Assembly: GCF_019925205.1 (NCBI RefSeq)
Contig: NC_083561.1
Location: 21,513,217 to 21,577,216, forward strand
Length of the DNA stretch: 64,000 bases
Source of the DNA: Metopolophium dirhodum
Taxonomy: Eukaryota > Arthropoda > Insecta > Hemiptera > Aphididae
Reading direction: 5' to 3'
The notes beneath the pieces are model-generated. The model was not told where the DNA came from, ran no database searches, and was given only the letters and a program-made list of their open reading frames with translations. Shown piece by piece: positions 12,643-26,149 of the stretch (positions within the stretch are counted from its first letter, which is position 1; each line of letters opens with the position of its first letter). Made by a program: the position numbers and the translations under genes.

Positions 12643-15062
12643 AGACACAACCTTGCCGTTTATTAATATAGATAGATAAATACAAAACACTTAAATACTC
12701 GATACTTTCTCATTACCCACTATACTACCGCTATAGGTACCTAACCCAACAAAACATTTAAGCTGTGAGACAATAATATGACTGTATCAACTGTACAAAT
12801 AACCCTTTGGCGATGCAACTGCGCACACATGCGAAAAATGGCCAATCCATGTCGCACTTCGCACAATTCCAATATTCCATATAAATATACTATGGAGCCG
12901 GATTTATGTGTGTGGGTCGAATATTTACTGGTGCCTAGTGCGATTCGCTGTACAGTGATGGCCCGGTGCTGGAGAGGGGTCACGGACACCCACCGGTTAG
13001 GTTAGAATATATTAGTTAGGTACTTCAAGAATATTCTATATAAAGTGGCCAATAGTACCGTACTTGGCATTTTTTTAGAAGCACGTCCTCCCCCTTGCAT
13101 TGTGTACCACATACCAGGTATCGCGGCTAGCCCATCATCGGGAACCAGCGTTCTGACGGGGAACGCTCTTAATTTCAATAATATATTATTATTTATTATA
13201 CATATCTTATGTTTAATAAATCATATCTAAATTTTTTTTTTGCGAATTTAAGATAGGCGCTGCATTCATTACTTTATTGGCTAATTGTTGGTGGAAGTAT
13301 GAATGTTTGATTTTTAAAACAGCTGCAACATTCATTTTTGATCTTATGAAAAAATTATCTTAAACCATCGAATACTGCATGAAGGTTTTTTTTATAAATA
13401 TTTATACCTAATTTAGATAAGACTATAAGTGGTTAGTCTATCTTATCGTACCACAGATTGTAATTTACTTATTGGTGGTTGCGACTGCATGTGGTAGATG
13501 CGCTCCATAGGCGTGGTTTGGGGTAAATTTTGGGGTGAGTCTGCAGTAAAAAATCTATAAGGTATAATCAAAAGTATATTACTGCCCCCTCCCCTTGCCT
13601 CACAGATTAAGCCTATGATGCACTTCATTTCGGTGAGGCAGTTTATAGTTGTAGATATGTAAATAGCACTGCCTATATTATGCTTAATCTTACCATAATT
13701 TGGTCAATCAAATATTATTACATTTCATCAGATTTAGTAAACTGGCGAATTGGTACCTATATTTTATTGAAACGTCGTGGAAAGGAATATACAAAACTGA
13801 CACATTCAATACCTTTTTAAGAGACACAAGTTTTTTAAAATGCAAAACATTATAATTGACGATAGCTTTTATATTATTCGCGATATTATGTGACGTGTAC
13901 ACTGAACTACTAAATATTGTTATATTTTGTTAATAAAATTTTATTGTTAGATAATGCGTTTAATCTTTTGGCATCTTCGTATCAAGATGTAGGTATTTCA
14001 ACCATAGATAATTTATAAAAGTATTGTAAAATATAAGCATAGGTATCTGCAGGTATAAGGTATTGTATAAACATGGATATTTATATAGAGAGCGTTTCAT
14101 AATGTGGTCGGTAGAGCGCACACGACAAGAATACAAGATATGCTAGGAATGAAGTGACTTCATGTGACCTTTGGGAAGTTTGTGAGCCGATACGTGCAAA
14201 CTCCACTCGAACGAATATAATCTTACTAGTGACGCGTCAAAATATCTCCAGTAAAAATACCTCCGATAAAATTTCATGGTAAAAATTTTAAAAATAGGCG
14301 ACCGACATAGAAAATGTTACAGACGGGTAGTGACTGTACATTGTACTATTCTGTCTATCACGGCTGGTACCAATACCAATGTATATTTAAAACAGTGACA
14401 AACTTTCAAGAGGTACATAACTATTTATAGAAATCAAAAATATTGAATAAAATAAATTTGGTATATTAAAAAATTATTATATTGACAGGTGAGGTTAAGA
14501 AAAATTAATTTCTAGGGAGCCTAGTCAAAAAAAAAATATATATACATGATATAAAAATCATGATGAAATGTCATACTTCAGCTCTTCGTTACTCAGGAGG
14601 AATAGCACACAACCTTTTGAACAGTGAACGGAGCTGGAATAATATTTATATTTTTAAATTTATTTTAATTTTAGTATTAACTATCAATCGTATATTGTAA
14701 TTATCATAGTAGAACCTCTCTGGTTCGTATTATGGAGACATTTCAACGTAAGTATAACCATCTTGCTAAACCTTGAATAATGTATTTGGTAAATATTCGG
14801 CGGATAAGGCATTTCAAGAGATCCCGTGGACTTGATGTCACCAAACGCACAGCTACCGGACCGGCAATTTACAGCAACTTTATACTCGACGCATATTCGA
14901 GAAACACGTAATCGCAAATTATTGCTAACTGCCGAATTTTGAATCCAAATCGTCAGCCATGGTTGGGACACTATTTCGCCAATATATATATTTAGCGACG
15001 CATATTATAATATTATTATTAGGCCTAAGATTTCGATGTATATAGCATACGAGGCACGTAAA

Positions 15063-15087
15063 TTTTTTTTTTTTTTTTGGGGGGGGG
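15063..15087 (+). repeat. T16-G9 tract in transposon remnant
   Basis: A T run passes directly into a G run, followed by GGTTTGACCCCCTGTATACG and CGCCTG (to about 15140). That text looks like eroded transposon sequence. Confidence 0.6.
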
Positions 15088-15694
15088 TTCTTAGTAGTTT
15101 TTTTGAGGAAGGGGTTTGACCCCCTGTATACGCGCCTGATAGCTACGTGATGCTTGTTGTATAACATATACGTTTAATGTTATTTTGAATCGTAAAAATA
15201 AGTTTTTATTTTGCATTTTAGGGTTTTTAATTCAATTTTAAAATTTTATTTTAAGATTCTTACCAAAAAAGAATAACTTTGTACCGTGCTAACAAGGATT
15301 TTACTTAATCGAATATTATTAATTGTAATTTTTCCAACGGATCCGTAAGACATGAGATCAATATACGAGTACAACGACGAAAAATTAAAGGAATAATTAT
15401 TTTTTTAAATCAGAAGTCCACGTAGAAGTCTTGAAACCGTGCAGTCCTGTAACAAATTTATTTTCGTTTCAAAACTCGTTTATAATAAAAAAATAATAAG
15501 TGAATTTTGTTGTCATTTTTATGGCATAAAAGCGGGTTTTTCAGTTTGTTCCCAGCTCTAATTATTATTAAATGACGCGATCTATTTGTCGCGATTTCGC
15601 TCGTGATATTCACAGTTCAGTGCCCTGGGGGAGCCGTGATGCACCAGGGCGAGTTAGTTCGATAGGAAACCGATCGTCGTCCGTAATTGTAATA

Positions 15695-16136
15695 ATGGCT
15701 CATAATCGGATCTCAGCAGCAGCAGCGGTGGCCGAAACCGTTACAAGGTTTGACGAGGACGGCGGCAAAATAAACCGCGATGACTCTCACTTTCTTCGGG
15801 AAGTGTATTGTAGAGGTATGTATAATATACGTAATAATAATATTTACGTTTATCATATTATTATTATATATTTTATCGGCACGTCGGCCGCGATTGTAGT
15901 TTTTTATTTTTCATACCTACGTCATATTTTTAGATGACAAGGTTATTAGCCGATACAATTATTATTCACCTGCGTTATTTGAGAACAATATAAAATTACT
16001 TGGTAGTTTGTTATAGTTTTATTTATAAATTTGATCTATGGACTGCTCGACTTTTTTTGCAGGGGATGCGATGATTTCACCTGTACCTAAAGAGTTTCTG
16101 GAAGTCGGCGCGTTTGGTACCGCGGTACCATATTGA
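15695..16136 (+). CDS. Candidate two-exon small ORF (64 aa), unknown function
   Basis: Exon 1 (15695-15815) starts at AATAATGG and encodes MAHNRISAAAAVAETV and onward through FLREVYCR, ending AGAG|GTATGT in phase 1. A strong acceptor, CTCGACTTTTTTTGCAG, ends at 16062. Exon 2 resumes in the matching phase as GDAMISPVPKEFLEVG and onward to a TGA at 16134-16136. The intron is 247 nt. An in-frame ATG at 15572 would extend the protein to about 105 aa. GC-rich codons and matched phases support it. Against it are the short second exon (24 codons could stay open by chance), the lack of recognisable homology and no AATAAA nearby. It may instead be a 5' leader of a longer transcript. Confidence 0.35.
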
Positions 16137-16229
16137 ATTATCGTCGAATGTCTGACCGTCTGTCTGTACATGTGTGTCCGACCTCTGACTGATCATTCTT
16201 TGATAAACAATTCCTTGTTATGCGTCGTG

Positions 16230-16959
16230 TTCGACTTATTCGGCCGCTGCGTGCGGGAATACCCCGCCTTGACGCGTGACGTCATTCGGATCTGCGTAGG
16301 CGACTGCGATGTGCAGCTTAACATAGGCATATAATGTAGGTATACGCGGTGACGACAATTCGGTCGGCCGAATCCTACGACATGCCTTTTGCCCGTGTGT
16401 CATTTTTGGCGTATCCATCTACCACGTCCTGCCTGTATGCCTACATGCCTGTTATTATAACACATTACGCCCGCCCGCCACTCCAGCCGCGGACTGCAAT
16501 ATCATTATCAGTTCCGGCGGTTCGCGGATTGGTGGGAACGCGATGACGTTCCCGGTGAAAGTGTTTCGTGAAGGTTTTGTAATATTGCACGCCGCCGCCG
16601 CGTGCGTCCAGTCGGCCATGGGATTTACCAGACGGACACCGCATTCCCGTACTACTACTACTACCGCGGTTGCTGCTACGACCATTGCTGCTGCTATTAC
16701 TACCGCTGACACTGTTGCTGTGCTACCACAAGACCGACCGACCGGCACCGAACCGGACGCGCTTTGAAACACATTTCGCTTAAGACGCACATCCGCTGCA
16801 GTGACGAACCGATCGCACACGTGTCCCACCGACGTTTTTTTTTTCTATTCGGTTTCACTGACTCGATCGCCACTGCTCCGAAGTATACTCTCCGAAGTCT
16901 GCCCACAAGCAGTACCCACGATCTCTGGATCAACGCCGTTCCGAAGACCTATAATATAG
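16230..16959 (+). promoter_or_regulatory. CpG-rich tract ending in a strong splice donor: candidate non-coding first exon
   Basis: The tract is much richer in G+C and CpG than its surroundings, with long overlapping open frames on both strands, as expected of GC-rich DNA rather than of coding. It closes with ATAG|GTAAGT (donor at 16960), a near-perfect plus-strand donor at the point where AT-rich sequence resumes. This suggests a first exon and promoter of a plus-strand transcript whose next exon is not identified; the serpin lies 20 kb downstream. A CTG/CTA-type trinucleotide run lies at about 16650-16725. A 16-bp palindrome (TGGTACCG and its complement) lies just upstream at 16115-16130. 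Confidence 0.35.
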
Positions 16960-16965
16960 GTAAGT

Positions 16966-18777
16966 CACATAATAATTGTTTATTATTAATATTACACGGT
17001 ATTACAGAGTGCTTTCGTTTTAGACATTCAACGCTCGTCATCCCGAAAAGTATAAATGTTTTTGGAATTGAATGTATTTTTTTTTTAATTATTTGAATTT
17101 AATACAAAACAAAATTGTTTACTATTTTTAACGTACCTAAGTACTTGTTAACTTTTTTTGAACGACATTTGAGTAACAATTTGTTACTATTTTCTATTTA
17201 ATTTCATATTGGAATACAGATAATTTTTCTGAGTATTGAATTCTTGCATAAAAATCGAATTTCCAACGAGTCATGGGCAGTTACAATTTAAAAGTTAAAA
17301 GGTATAAAAGTATTTAATATTTAGATGGAGGGAGTGCAGTAGTGCAGAGGTACCTTGCTCAAATAAACTTTAAATAAGTACTTTTATACCTAACTTGTGA
17401 CTATAAATAAAAACTCGTTTGAAATTCTCAGAAAGACATTCTGCTTTGCAATATGAAACTAAGATGTATGCTGTCATTCGCAAACATAAAAAAACTTAAC
17501 AATAAGAAATGTTATTAAAAAAATAATAACGATAAAAATAGTAATACATCATTATTTTTTAAAAATGTTGTTTTGTAATGATTTGAAATTATGTATGTAA
17601 AAAAATGTTCTTAAAAACATTAATACTATTTGAGATAATAACTAAAAAAAAATAACCCGCAGTTATTGGATGATTTTTTTCCGACTACCAAGTTAAACCA
17701 TTACGTATTACAAAGATTGTGTTTGAGCACGTTTGTATCGTGTTTTTCCGATGAAAATCAATACTGTATTTAATATGTTTTTTTAACTGTCCAAAAAATA
17801 TACTTATGTGATTACTTATTACTGATTAGATTATATCATGGTAAACGTGTACTAATTACTTGATTTACCGGTCCGTATTGAACACGTTAATTGAAATTTG
17901 AAATACAAACACTAAAATTTTACAGATAACCGTTACCTTTTCGGTAGAAAAAAAATATTACCCAGGTAGTTTGATTGTTAACATAGGTTGGAATTTTATA
18001 AGTTCTAGTTCTAGTGCCAACTAAATCGATTAACTCGTGTGTAAAAATATTATAATAATAAACATTATAATATGTATATCTATGTTAAAATATTATGAAC
18101 TAGTATTGCTTGTATGTACCTATGTATAATATGTAAATATTTCTCAAACCAATATGGTAGCTAAATATTTTTTTATGATATATACAATGAGCGTAGCTGT
18201 GATGGTATAATACACCTATTCGTGTATATATAGATTTATTCAGTTATGTGATTACGGCTTTATGTAATAGCTATACACTAAACATTAAAATATGTTTTGT
18301 CTGAATAAACATATAAATTAACGGATTATAATATTATATTCAATGCACTTAAATTATGCACTTTCTAAAATATATTTAATCAAACAAAATTATATCATCT
18401 TATACGTGGGTACTGAGTATGTGTTTAAGAGATTAACAATAATTTAGTTCAATACTGACCCTATAGAAGTCAAACAAGTAATATTTTATTGTTCGCGTTA
18501 AAATATAAATTTTTTGAAATAATTTATAACTTAAAGGAGTGTTAATGTGTTGTACCTATACTTTTCTTAAATTATAAATTCAATATATAAAATATTTGCA
18601 TAATATAATTTGCACTTCTCAGTTCTCACATCAGCTTTAAAAATCTATTTATACCTTTATATACCATGTACATAAATTGTGGAAAATTCAAATTAATTAA
18701 AGCAATGCAATTTGTAAGTTCTTGTTTTCTTGTTGACGAGTTAATTAAATAGGTATTGATTGGTATTCTTGTGAAAT
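16966..18777. other. AT-rich tract, possibly intronic
   Basis: It begins at the strong plus-strand donor at 16960 and contains no exon-like block before the SINE at 18790. Confidence 0.6.
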
Positions 18778-18789
18778 GGTTGTGTTTTT

Positions 18790-19018
18790 TTTTATTAATT
18801 AACCCGTGGCAACTTATTGTGCCATTGGGTAGTTTTTAACTGTGTGGGAGGGTACTGTAGATTTAAACATGTTTTTACACAGTTTGGCAGATTTTTTAGT
18901 GGGCCCCCATAGGTATCTACCATGCCGGAAGAAAAATGCCGCCCGTAGCCGAGGTTTTGAACTGGCGTCGGTGTGCGTCGCAACCGACGCCTTAGTCCAC
19001 TCGGCCACTCTGTCCCCA
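18790..19018 (-). mobile_element. tRNA-derived SINE, family A copy 1
   Basis: Read on the minus strand it starts with a tRNA-like head: box A TGGCCGAGTGG (19007-18997), then CTAAGGCG and box B AGTTCAAAACC (18963-18953). The unrelated body ends in a poly-A tail (plus-strand T run at 18785-18793). It is flanked by an exact 12-bp target duplication, GGTTGTGTTTTT, at 18778-18789 and 19019-19030. The head resembles a leucine/serine-type tRNA with a long variable arm. Overlapping open frames on both strands are not genes. Confidence 0.85.
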
Positions 19019-19030
19019 GGTTGTGTTTTT

Positions 19031-22000
19031 GTTAACGTATTTATAAGTGTTTCTTTGAACATTTTATTGTGCCACTTATTTCATAAGATTGCTACTCGCC
19101 CTGAATGGCGGTGTTATTTGAGGGACAGACACCGAGAGTCTAGACATGTATAAAGACATAAAGTTATGGTAGACGCGAATAATTATTGTATCGAGATAAA
19201 AATGTAAGTAGACAACAGCTTGCGAATGAAGCGAGATGTTTTTTGTTCAGTTATACGGGCCGGTCAAAACGTTTTCCCCTGCTATTCAAAACCAAACTGA
19301 CCCTGAATATGAATAAAACTACAAACCATTAATTAAATATAAAAATTGCATTTTTTAAATGTGCTAATCGTATGGATAATGGATGTTTTTGTCGTAAATA
19401 GTTGTATTCCGCATTACAAGGAAGCGTATTTAGCACTTACGTTTCAAAATAATATAATTGCACAATGTTTATGATAAGTACATATTGATTATATTATAAT
19501 AATTATCATCGTGCTATTTATACAAAATATCATTATTTCAAGTAATAAGTATCAAGTAGGTAGTTACAACATATTATTATGAATGTGCCATCGCACGTAC
19601 TAGAAACGGGAATTTTCTTCAATAACTTAATTTAAAATTTAGATGTGAACACTACTATACGCACAGTATCGTTATAACTTATAATATAATACACGTTACC
19701 GAATTTTTATAACACTCATTTCACTGCTGTGCATCATCCGCTATAGATCAATGTTATAGTTGAGCTCGTTGTATTAGTGTTTGTATCTTATAATAATAAT
19801 AATAATAATATGTCGGCATCAACATTTCAGTATAAATAATACATACAACACCAATATGACAATGGAATAGAGTCAGGGAGTAGTATAATATTATTTGCTT
19901 TGTTGTAGGTAAAATTGTTCAACCCTATATTTTTTGATCTGGACGTTTCGGCGGGGTCTAGCATAGTCGTAAAAAATAAAATAAGATGAGACCATTTTCT
20001 TCTTGAAACCGTTTGTTTCCGGAGTGATCGATCAGACTAAAAAGGTTTTTGAAGTTTTCTGCGCGCCAGAGAAAAATTACACAGTAAAGTACCGATTACT
20101 TACAAACTTTGTCGATATATATATATATTATATATATTTTTACGATATAGAAGTTGCAGTTTAAATCGAAAAACATATAATTTTCAATTATTGTCAGAAC
20201 TTTATTATTTACGCCATTTTACGGTTATACTCTAACACGACGCATATTATGTTCAATAAATATAAAAATATAATATATATTTATATTGTGATATGTGTGT
20301 GCTCTTACGTCGTCACTTCGCTGCGATAATTCTAAACTACACTGCAAGCAATATTATGAAAGTTGAGTTTGACATTTGAGATTAAAATATATTAAACTCT
20401 TAACTCACGCAAGTCACACGCCGACTGAGTACTTACGGCGTGTTTTCGGTTTGTTAAATCAATACAATTGATCACTTCGATATTGAAACATCACGATCCA
20501 AAAGAAAAACAAAACTATAATATAAACGCGGTTCATATGAATTCGGATCGTCGTCATTCGTCGGTGGAAAACATATTAAATTGAACGGTAAGAGCTTTTG
20601 TCGGCTGCTGAATATTGTCGCGGTGAACGTCATCCGTCGTGTGATAAAATTTAATATTATGTGCCCATGTGTAATAATATTATATATTCGTAAAACGGAA
20701 AAGTTCTGAAGCAGTTTTCGGTGACGTGTCGATACAAAATACATCGTGTCGGAATGGCGCTTTCTCTAGAAAAATTACGGCAACAAAATAATAACAAATA
20801 ATAATACACTATATAATAATAATAATCATAATATGTAGGATGTATTACAAGAACGGAACCCAACCTGTCGTGTGCACACACACACACACACAGTATATAT
20901 GGATCGCGAATAGACACTTTTGATTTAACGTCGTTACGCATCACTCTATACCTAAGTAGCAGGTATGTGTTTATATATAACAATATTATATATCTACCTA
21001 CCTGTCTACTACACCGATATCGTAAGACGATCGACTGGGCAGCATTTCGACGGCGAACAGTGTACAATTATTATTATATTGTTATGTACACACTGTATAA
21101 GTACACATCCATTATAATATATTATTATTATACTTACGACGTACGGTACGCCTCTTACTGGCCGGTATTATCTGTACCTATGTAAAATATAATTAGGTGC
21201 GCCGTGTGTGTAATAATGATGAATGTTGATGATCATACGACGATGGTGATGATAATAATAAAGACGACAACCGCGGCCCGCGATGTCGTAAGCGTATCAT
21301 CGGTGCGATCATCGGCGCGACAAAACGGTTTGAGCATAATATTATATTTTAAGTACATATTTCACTATAAAATATTATACACAATTTTTATTCGGCATCG
21401 TATCCGATTTCGTCGATATTATATTATAATAATTCCGGCACACTGCCTGCTGCTATCATATGGACCGGACGGGCGTGAAAGCGATCTCCGCAGAACTGGA
21501 CGGCGCCGGAGATCGCAACCAGAAGACGTCAGCTGATGTGCGCACGTAACGATTTTGACAGCTGAGGTTGATGGAGGCGTTATAATATTATTATTATTAT
21601 ATTATGATGTATTATGGAACTATTTATATAAAACGACAAGCGAGTACGCAACGTGTGTCTGTCGCGAGAAACAAACCTATGTTCGTCGGAATCTAAGTAC
21701 CCTATACTCCTAACAATATAATAATAATACAACGTATTATATAGGTATTATTGTTATTATCGTCGTCGTTGCATATTATGATCTATTACCGAGCCGAGTC
21801 CCCCGCCGCACCGCAAGTGTGTTCGGCTGCTTTCTCTCCGATTTTTCGGCAACCACAAGCTGTCATAATGGCTAATAGTGTCGCGGTCGCCACAATATTA
21901 TATAGGTTTATGATATTATATACGCATAACAATATAATGTTATATCGACCGTCGTCAATGTATCGTCTTCTCCTGCATAGATAATATTACTATTATGACG

Positions 22001-22330
22001 TGTGAGTAACATAACAATAATATTATTATTATTGACATCTGTTCTGCGACGACCACTGTGACGAGTGACGACAACCCGTGAAATCATCACGACAGCGAAC
22101 CCGGAGGAGACTGTGGGCCCGCGATAGGTACCGAATAGACACATTACTTGGTACATATACCTACAGTAACGATACAGGACGCTGTGCAGAACTTAAAACG
22201 GCCCAGTTATGCGAACGCAAAAACGAACATGGACAAAAAATGAGCGATTACGAATATTGACTGTTAACAAAAAAAAATGCAAACTTTTTTTTTAACTTAT
22301 CGCGTGCCACAAGTCGCATACTCGTACGAC
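19031..22330. other. Intergenic; CpG-rich patches without a clear gene
   Basis: From about 20280 to 22160 CpG is frequent (for example 21260-21320 and 21470-21550), mixed with ATT runs and a CA run at 20876-20891. Open frames on both strands show no consistent codon use or paired splice sites. It may be regulatory. Confidence 0.5.
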
Positions 22331-25300
22331 TCGTCGTCGTAATATCGCACGTCTGCACGTCTCTTCCGAATACTTCTATTTTCTTTTATTGTGTCGTACA
22401 CAAAAGTCACAATTATTAATTATTATTATTATAATATTATTTCTACTCGTTACGTGTTTAATCAAGAAACGCGTGACTCTGGCATTATATTTTTGGGAAA
22501 TTCAACAATTACATATTTTAACCTGATTTCGCATACAATTGTTTGAACATTTTTGAATTTGCAGTGTTTCGTGGTCGTAATTAATAACTATATATACTCA
22601 GTCACACGCACCATATATATTAATTCTTGTTGCAAATTCCACGTTCAAACGTAACTACTAACTATATACATAATAATATTATATTGTTTAGCATCCGAGT
22701 TTAGGTATTTCTGTTATTTAATTAAACATTATTCGTTTGTTGTTTGATAAATTTCCCGATAATGTTATTATGACTGATTTGAATTCCGAACGATTCGTTG
22801 TATTGAGTCTTATGTAAATGGGTTCATTATCGTTTCGGCACAAACGCTTTGAGTAGCAAAATTTTTAAACCATTTCTTTTGTAGTAACCGGTGGATTCAG
22901 CGAGCTGCTTACACAGTAGATACGAAAGTTTTATACAATATGATGTACATCGCTTTAAATGTTCTACTACGACCTTAAATATTTAGTGGAGAATGGCATT
23001 TAAGTTCATCTGTGCTTTTAACAATTCATGCACTTTAATCTCTGAGTACCCACCACGCGAAAAAGCCTGTACGAATACTTAAACGCGTAGCTAAGCATAT
23101 TATGGAAAGAGAGAGTGAGTGAGTATAATATTCGTCTACACAATGCTGCATGTTTTGCTCATTAAAACGTTTCAACATCGATCTGTGTTTGATACCGGCA
23201 AAAACAATACACGAAAAAGTTCAAACGTCGTAGTTATTTTTGCTTTAAAGTTTAAGCGAAAAAATCATATTGTTGTTACGCTATACTCAAGGATAGAATC
23301 GTCAATATTATTGAAAGACGTATGTATGACATAATATGTATATACTATATAGACGTACATACATCAAACTGTTGGGGAGGTGGTGGGTGTTTGGTGGTAT
23401 CAACGATTAATATTGTTGCGTTGAATAACAATATATTATACCTTTATCAGTAATAACAACAAGTTTATACACACACTATCACGAAATCTAGAACTTTTTG
23501 CTGCTGCCTCGAGTTAAGCGTTACGGATGAAGTACTCTGTACCAGTGGTATCATTTCAGTTTTTATTAGACTAGGGCAACTTTTCACTGCTTATCCGACT
23601 CGACATTTTTTTCACTCAGCATAGTGCTATAGCAGTTAAGGGTGGTGGTGGTTTGTGGAGGGGGGGGTGGTAAATGTGCCGACTTAAGGTTGATGTAAAT
23701 ACTAGACTGAGGCAAAAGCCCCAGTTGCCACCCCCAAATGACGCCACTGCTCTGTACCAACGTTTTTGCAGATGTTGGACTAATTTATTTTGTCATCGAG
23801 ATTTTGGTCTGACGCAACCTATAGACCTACCCTATTCCTGACGTGTGGAATAGATCAACATTATGGAACCATAATTTGCTTATAAATCAATTTGATATTT
23901 TGTAACTGCAGCTCTAATGTGATGACGTCATTGAAACGCGGTAAAAGAATCGTTTTAAAACGACAGCACAATAATATGATCTGGTATACCTAATTAATAT
24001 TTTATTATTATGTTTTTGTATTAACAAATACTTACGAGACATTCCGTTCGTATTTCCTATCTGACTTTTGTCCGTTGAATTATATCTCAATTAGTGTGTA
24101 ATGCAACAATTGTAGATTGTTCGATGCGCAATAATGCATTTTAATTAAATCGGCTTGGTGTCAGGTGGTTGTTGCACACTATAATATTCTCGCACCATAC
24201 GCGTCATGCATAATAATAATATAATATAATATTATTATTATTACGAGTTTGGATTGATCTACTTTAGATGACTCCGAAACTCATCGGCGAGATTTAGAGG
24301 CGGCTGATTGGGTACTCGGAAACTCGAAACACGTCTTGGGTCCGCAACAGTATGTGCGCCGTATACTTAAATTTTTTAATAATATGATTTTATCACGTTT
24401 TCAATCGTCTGTATTAATTTTAAAATTCGGTAATGATATTATAATATTACAACGTGTGGAGGGCGTGCAGATGATAATAATTGTGTTACCGCAATGATAC
24501 GCGTGGCGAAAGTATCTTAGCGATTCTCCGGGAAACGCGTAAAATAATAATATTATGACAGTTGCACTCAATAATAATAATAATAATAATATGTAATTAT
24601 CGTATCGATTTCATCTTGAATTTCTCGCGCCGATCTATGAATAATAATATTGTCGCTTTTCAATATTATTACGGCCGAGCAACGACTCGAGCTCAACTAC
24701 CGAATATTACAATATAATTATGATGATAATTTGTAATGACGTGTTGCCGGTCGATCGTGAATTACTCAATTACCCACTGTCGCGATATTGTTATTATTAT
24801 TATTATTATTAATATTATATTTACACGCACGTGTCGACTGTATAGAGTACTGTATAAGAGATTATAGTATATAATATTGAACACTATAATATATATTTTA
24901 TCTAAAAGTTACCGCGATTTTCACACCAATATTTACATCAAACATATTATAACAGCCACCAGGTTATTAGTCCCAAAACGTTGTCATTAGACTAATATGC
25001 GCATCTATTTATGTATATTTTTAAGGATTAGGTACGTTTTTTTCTTGTCTGAAACCTCCAAACAATATAAGCATGTTTACTTTTGCGGAACAGATAAGAT
25101 CCAAATCGAAAATTAAGAACCTCCGCCTTATTCACGTGTAAAACATGAAAATATTATGTTCATTCTTTCGGTCTATTGATGGACTATATTTTTACCTTAA
25201 AATATAGGCTACAGTAGTGATGATGATAAATAGAAAATGTGGTGAAACTTGTTTTAGTTTTTCGTTTACCACAAATTAAGATTTTAAACGTTAAAAATAA

Positions 25301-26120
25301 GGCGTGTAGTGTGTACCATCTAACTTTCAATCCCAAATATGAAAAAAATATTTCCAAATACATATTATAGAATTGAAAAATTAACGATTGCTGAAATGAG
25401 TCGTGCGGGATTTAATATTAAAAGTCTCGTTATTTCAATTTATTGTTCTTCGATTATGGACACCTTAGTTATATTCACGGATAAAAAACGTTATATCCGT
25501 GGTTATATTATTCAATATTTCAATCCATATAATGTGCACATAATATTATTACGTTTCAATATCCTATTGCAGGCGACTTCGGATCACGGTAATATCAAAC
25601 ACATTATTATTATTTTACTGTTTACATCATCATATCACGTTATATCATAGGTATATCTTGTGCTCGGTCGTTTCGTCGACGATAATATATTACCTATTAA
25701 TAAATAAAAATAGGAAAATTCACTAATGCTCTAATGGTAAAAATATAATATTGTCTCTTCGTCAATGTGCAACCATCATCATCGTTGCACACCACACGCG
25801 GTATATACCTAGGTTAGCTACACGGTATACCTAGGTTAGCTAGAACGGTAGCTAATAACCGTAGACCGTATCGTCCGTAATCGTCAACCGCGAGGTTATG
25901 GTTTTTTGATGTCGCAGTAAAAAGGACTTAGTTAATAACAATATTGTCATCGTCATCATCGTCACTGTTTTGGTGATATTAATCGAATTACAAAACACGC
26001 ACGCGCATTCCGAATAATAATTATAATATTTTATAATAATAATAATGAAAAAACCATCGATTCTTTCTTTCGAGCGTGGCGGCATGTGGTACGATAGTGC
26101 AATAATTTATTATGCTGTGT
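22331..26120. other. Intergenic, AT-rich
   Basis: Contains repeat debris at about 23630-23760 (a G run, then CCCCAGTTGCCACCCCC) and many AAT/ATT runs. No gene was seen. Confidence 0.6.
25798..25846 (+). repeat. Short tandem duplication
   Basis: CGGTATA(TA)CCTAGGTTAGCTA occurs twice head to tail, with a third partial CGGTAGCTA after it. Confidence 0.75.
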
Positions 26121-26124
26121 ACCG

Positions 26125-26148
26125 CGGTTGTAGATATATCTACAACCG
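26125..26148. repeat. Perfect 24-bp palindrome
   Basis: CGGTTGTAGATA is followed immediately by its exact reverse complement, with no loop. It lies at the edge of the CpG-rich island. It could be a dimeric factor site, a cruciform or chance. Confidence 0.6.
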
Positions 26149-26149
26149 T

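Larger units (their letters stand above)
10011..15560. other. Intergenic, repeats only
   Basis: It holds the hAT-like end at 10751, microsatellites, and GC-richer debris at 12885-13175 and 13480-13640 that reads like old transposon sequence. A cysteine-containing minus-strand frame at 14684-14971 lacks usable splice sites and is not called. Confidence 0.6.

Noticed and set aside
12466..12690. Cysteine/valine-rich minus-strand frames
   Set aside because: Produced by the CA microsatellite.
14684..14971. 95-residue minus-strand frame with cysteines
   Set aside because: No convincing acceptor or donor with matching phase; mixed codon composition.
16455..16829. 124-residue minus-strand frame with valine/alanine run
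   Set aside because: The run comes from a trinucleotide repeat in CpG-rich DNA; there is no family resemblance and an overlapping frame is open on the other strand.
18930..19018. Functional tRNA-Leu/Ser gene
   Set aside because: Boxes A and B are present, but the acceptor stem and loop lengths do not close. The copy has a poly-A tail and target duplication, so it is a SINE.
18814..19153. Open frames of 62-103 residues on both strands
   Set aside because: They lie on the tRNA-derived SINE.
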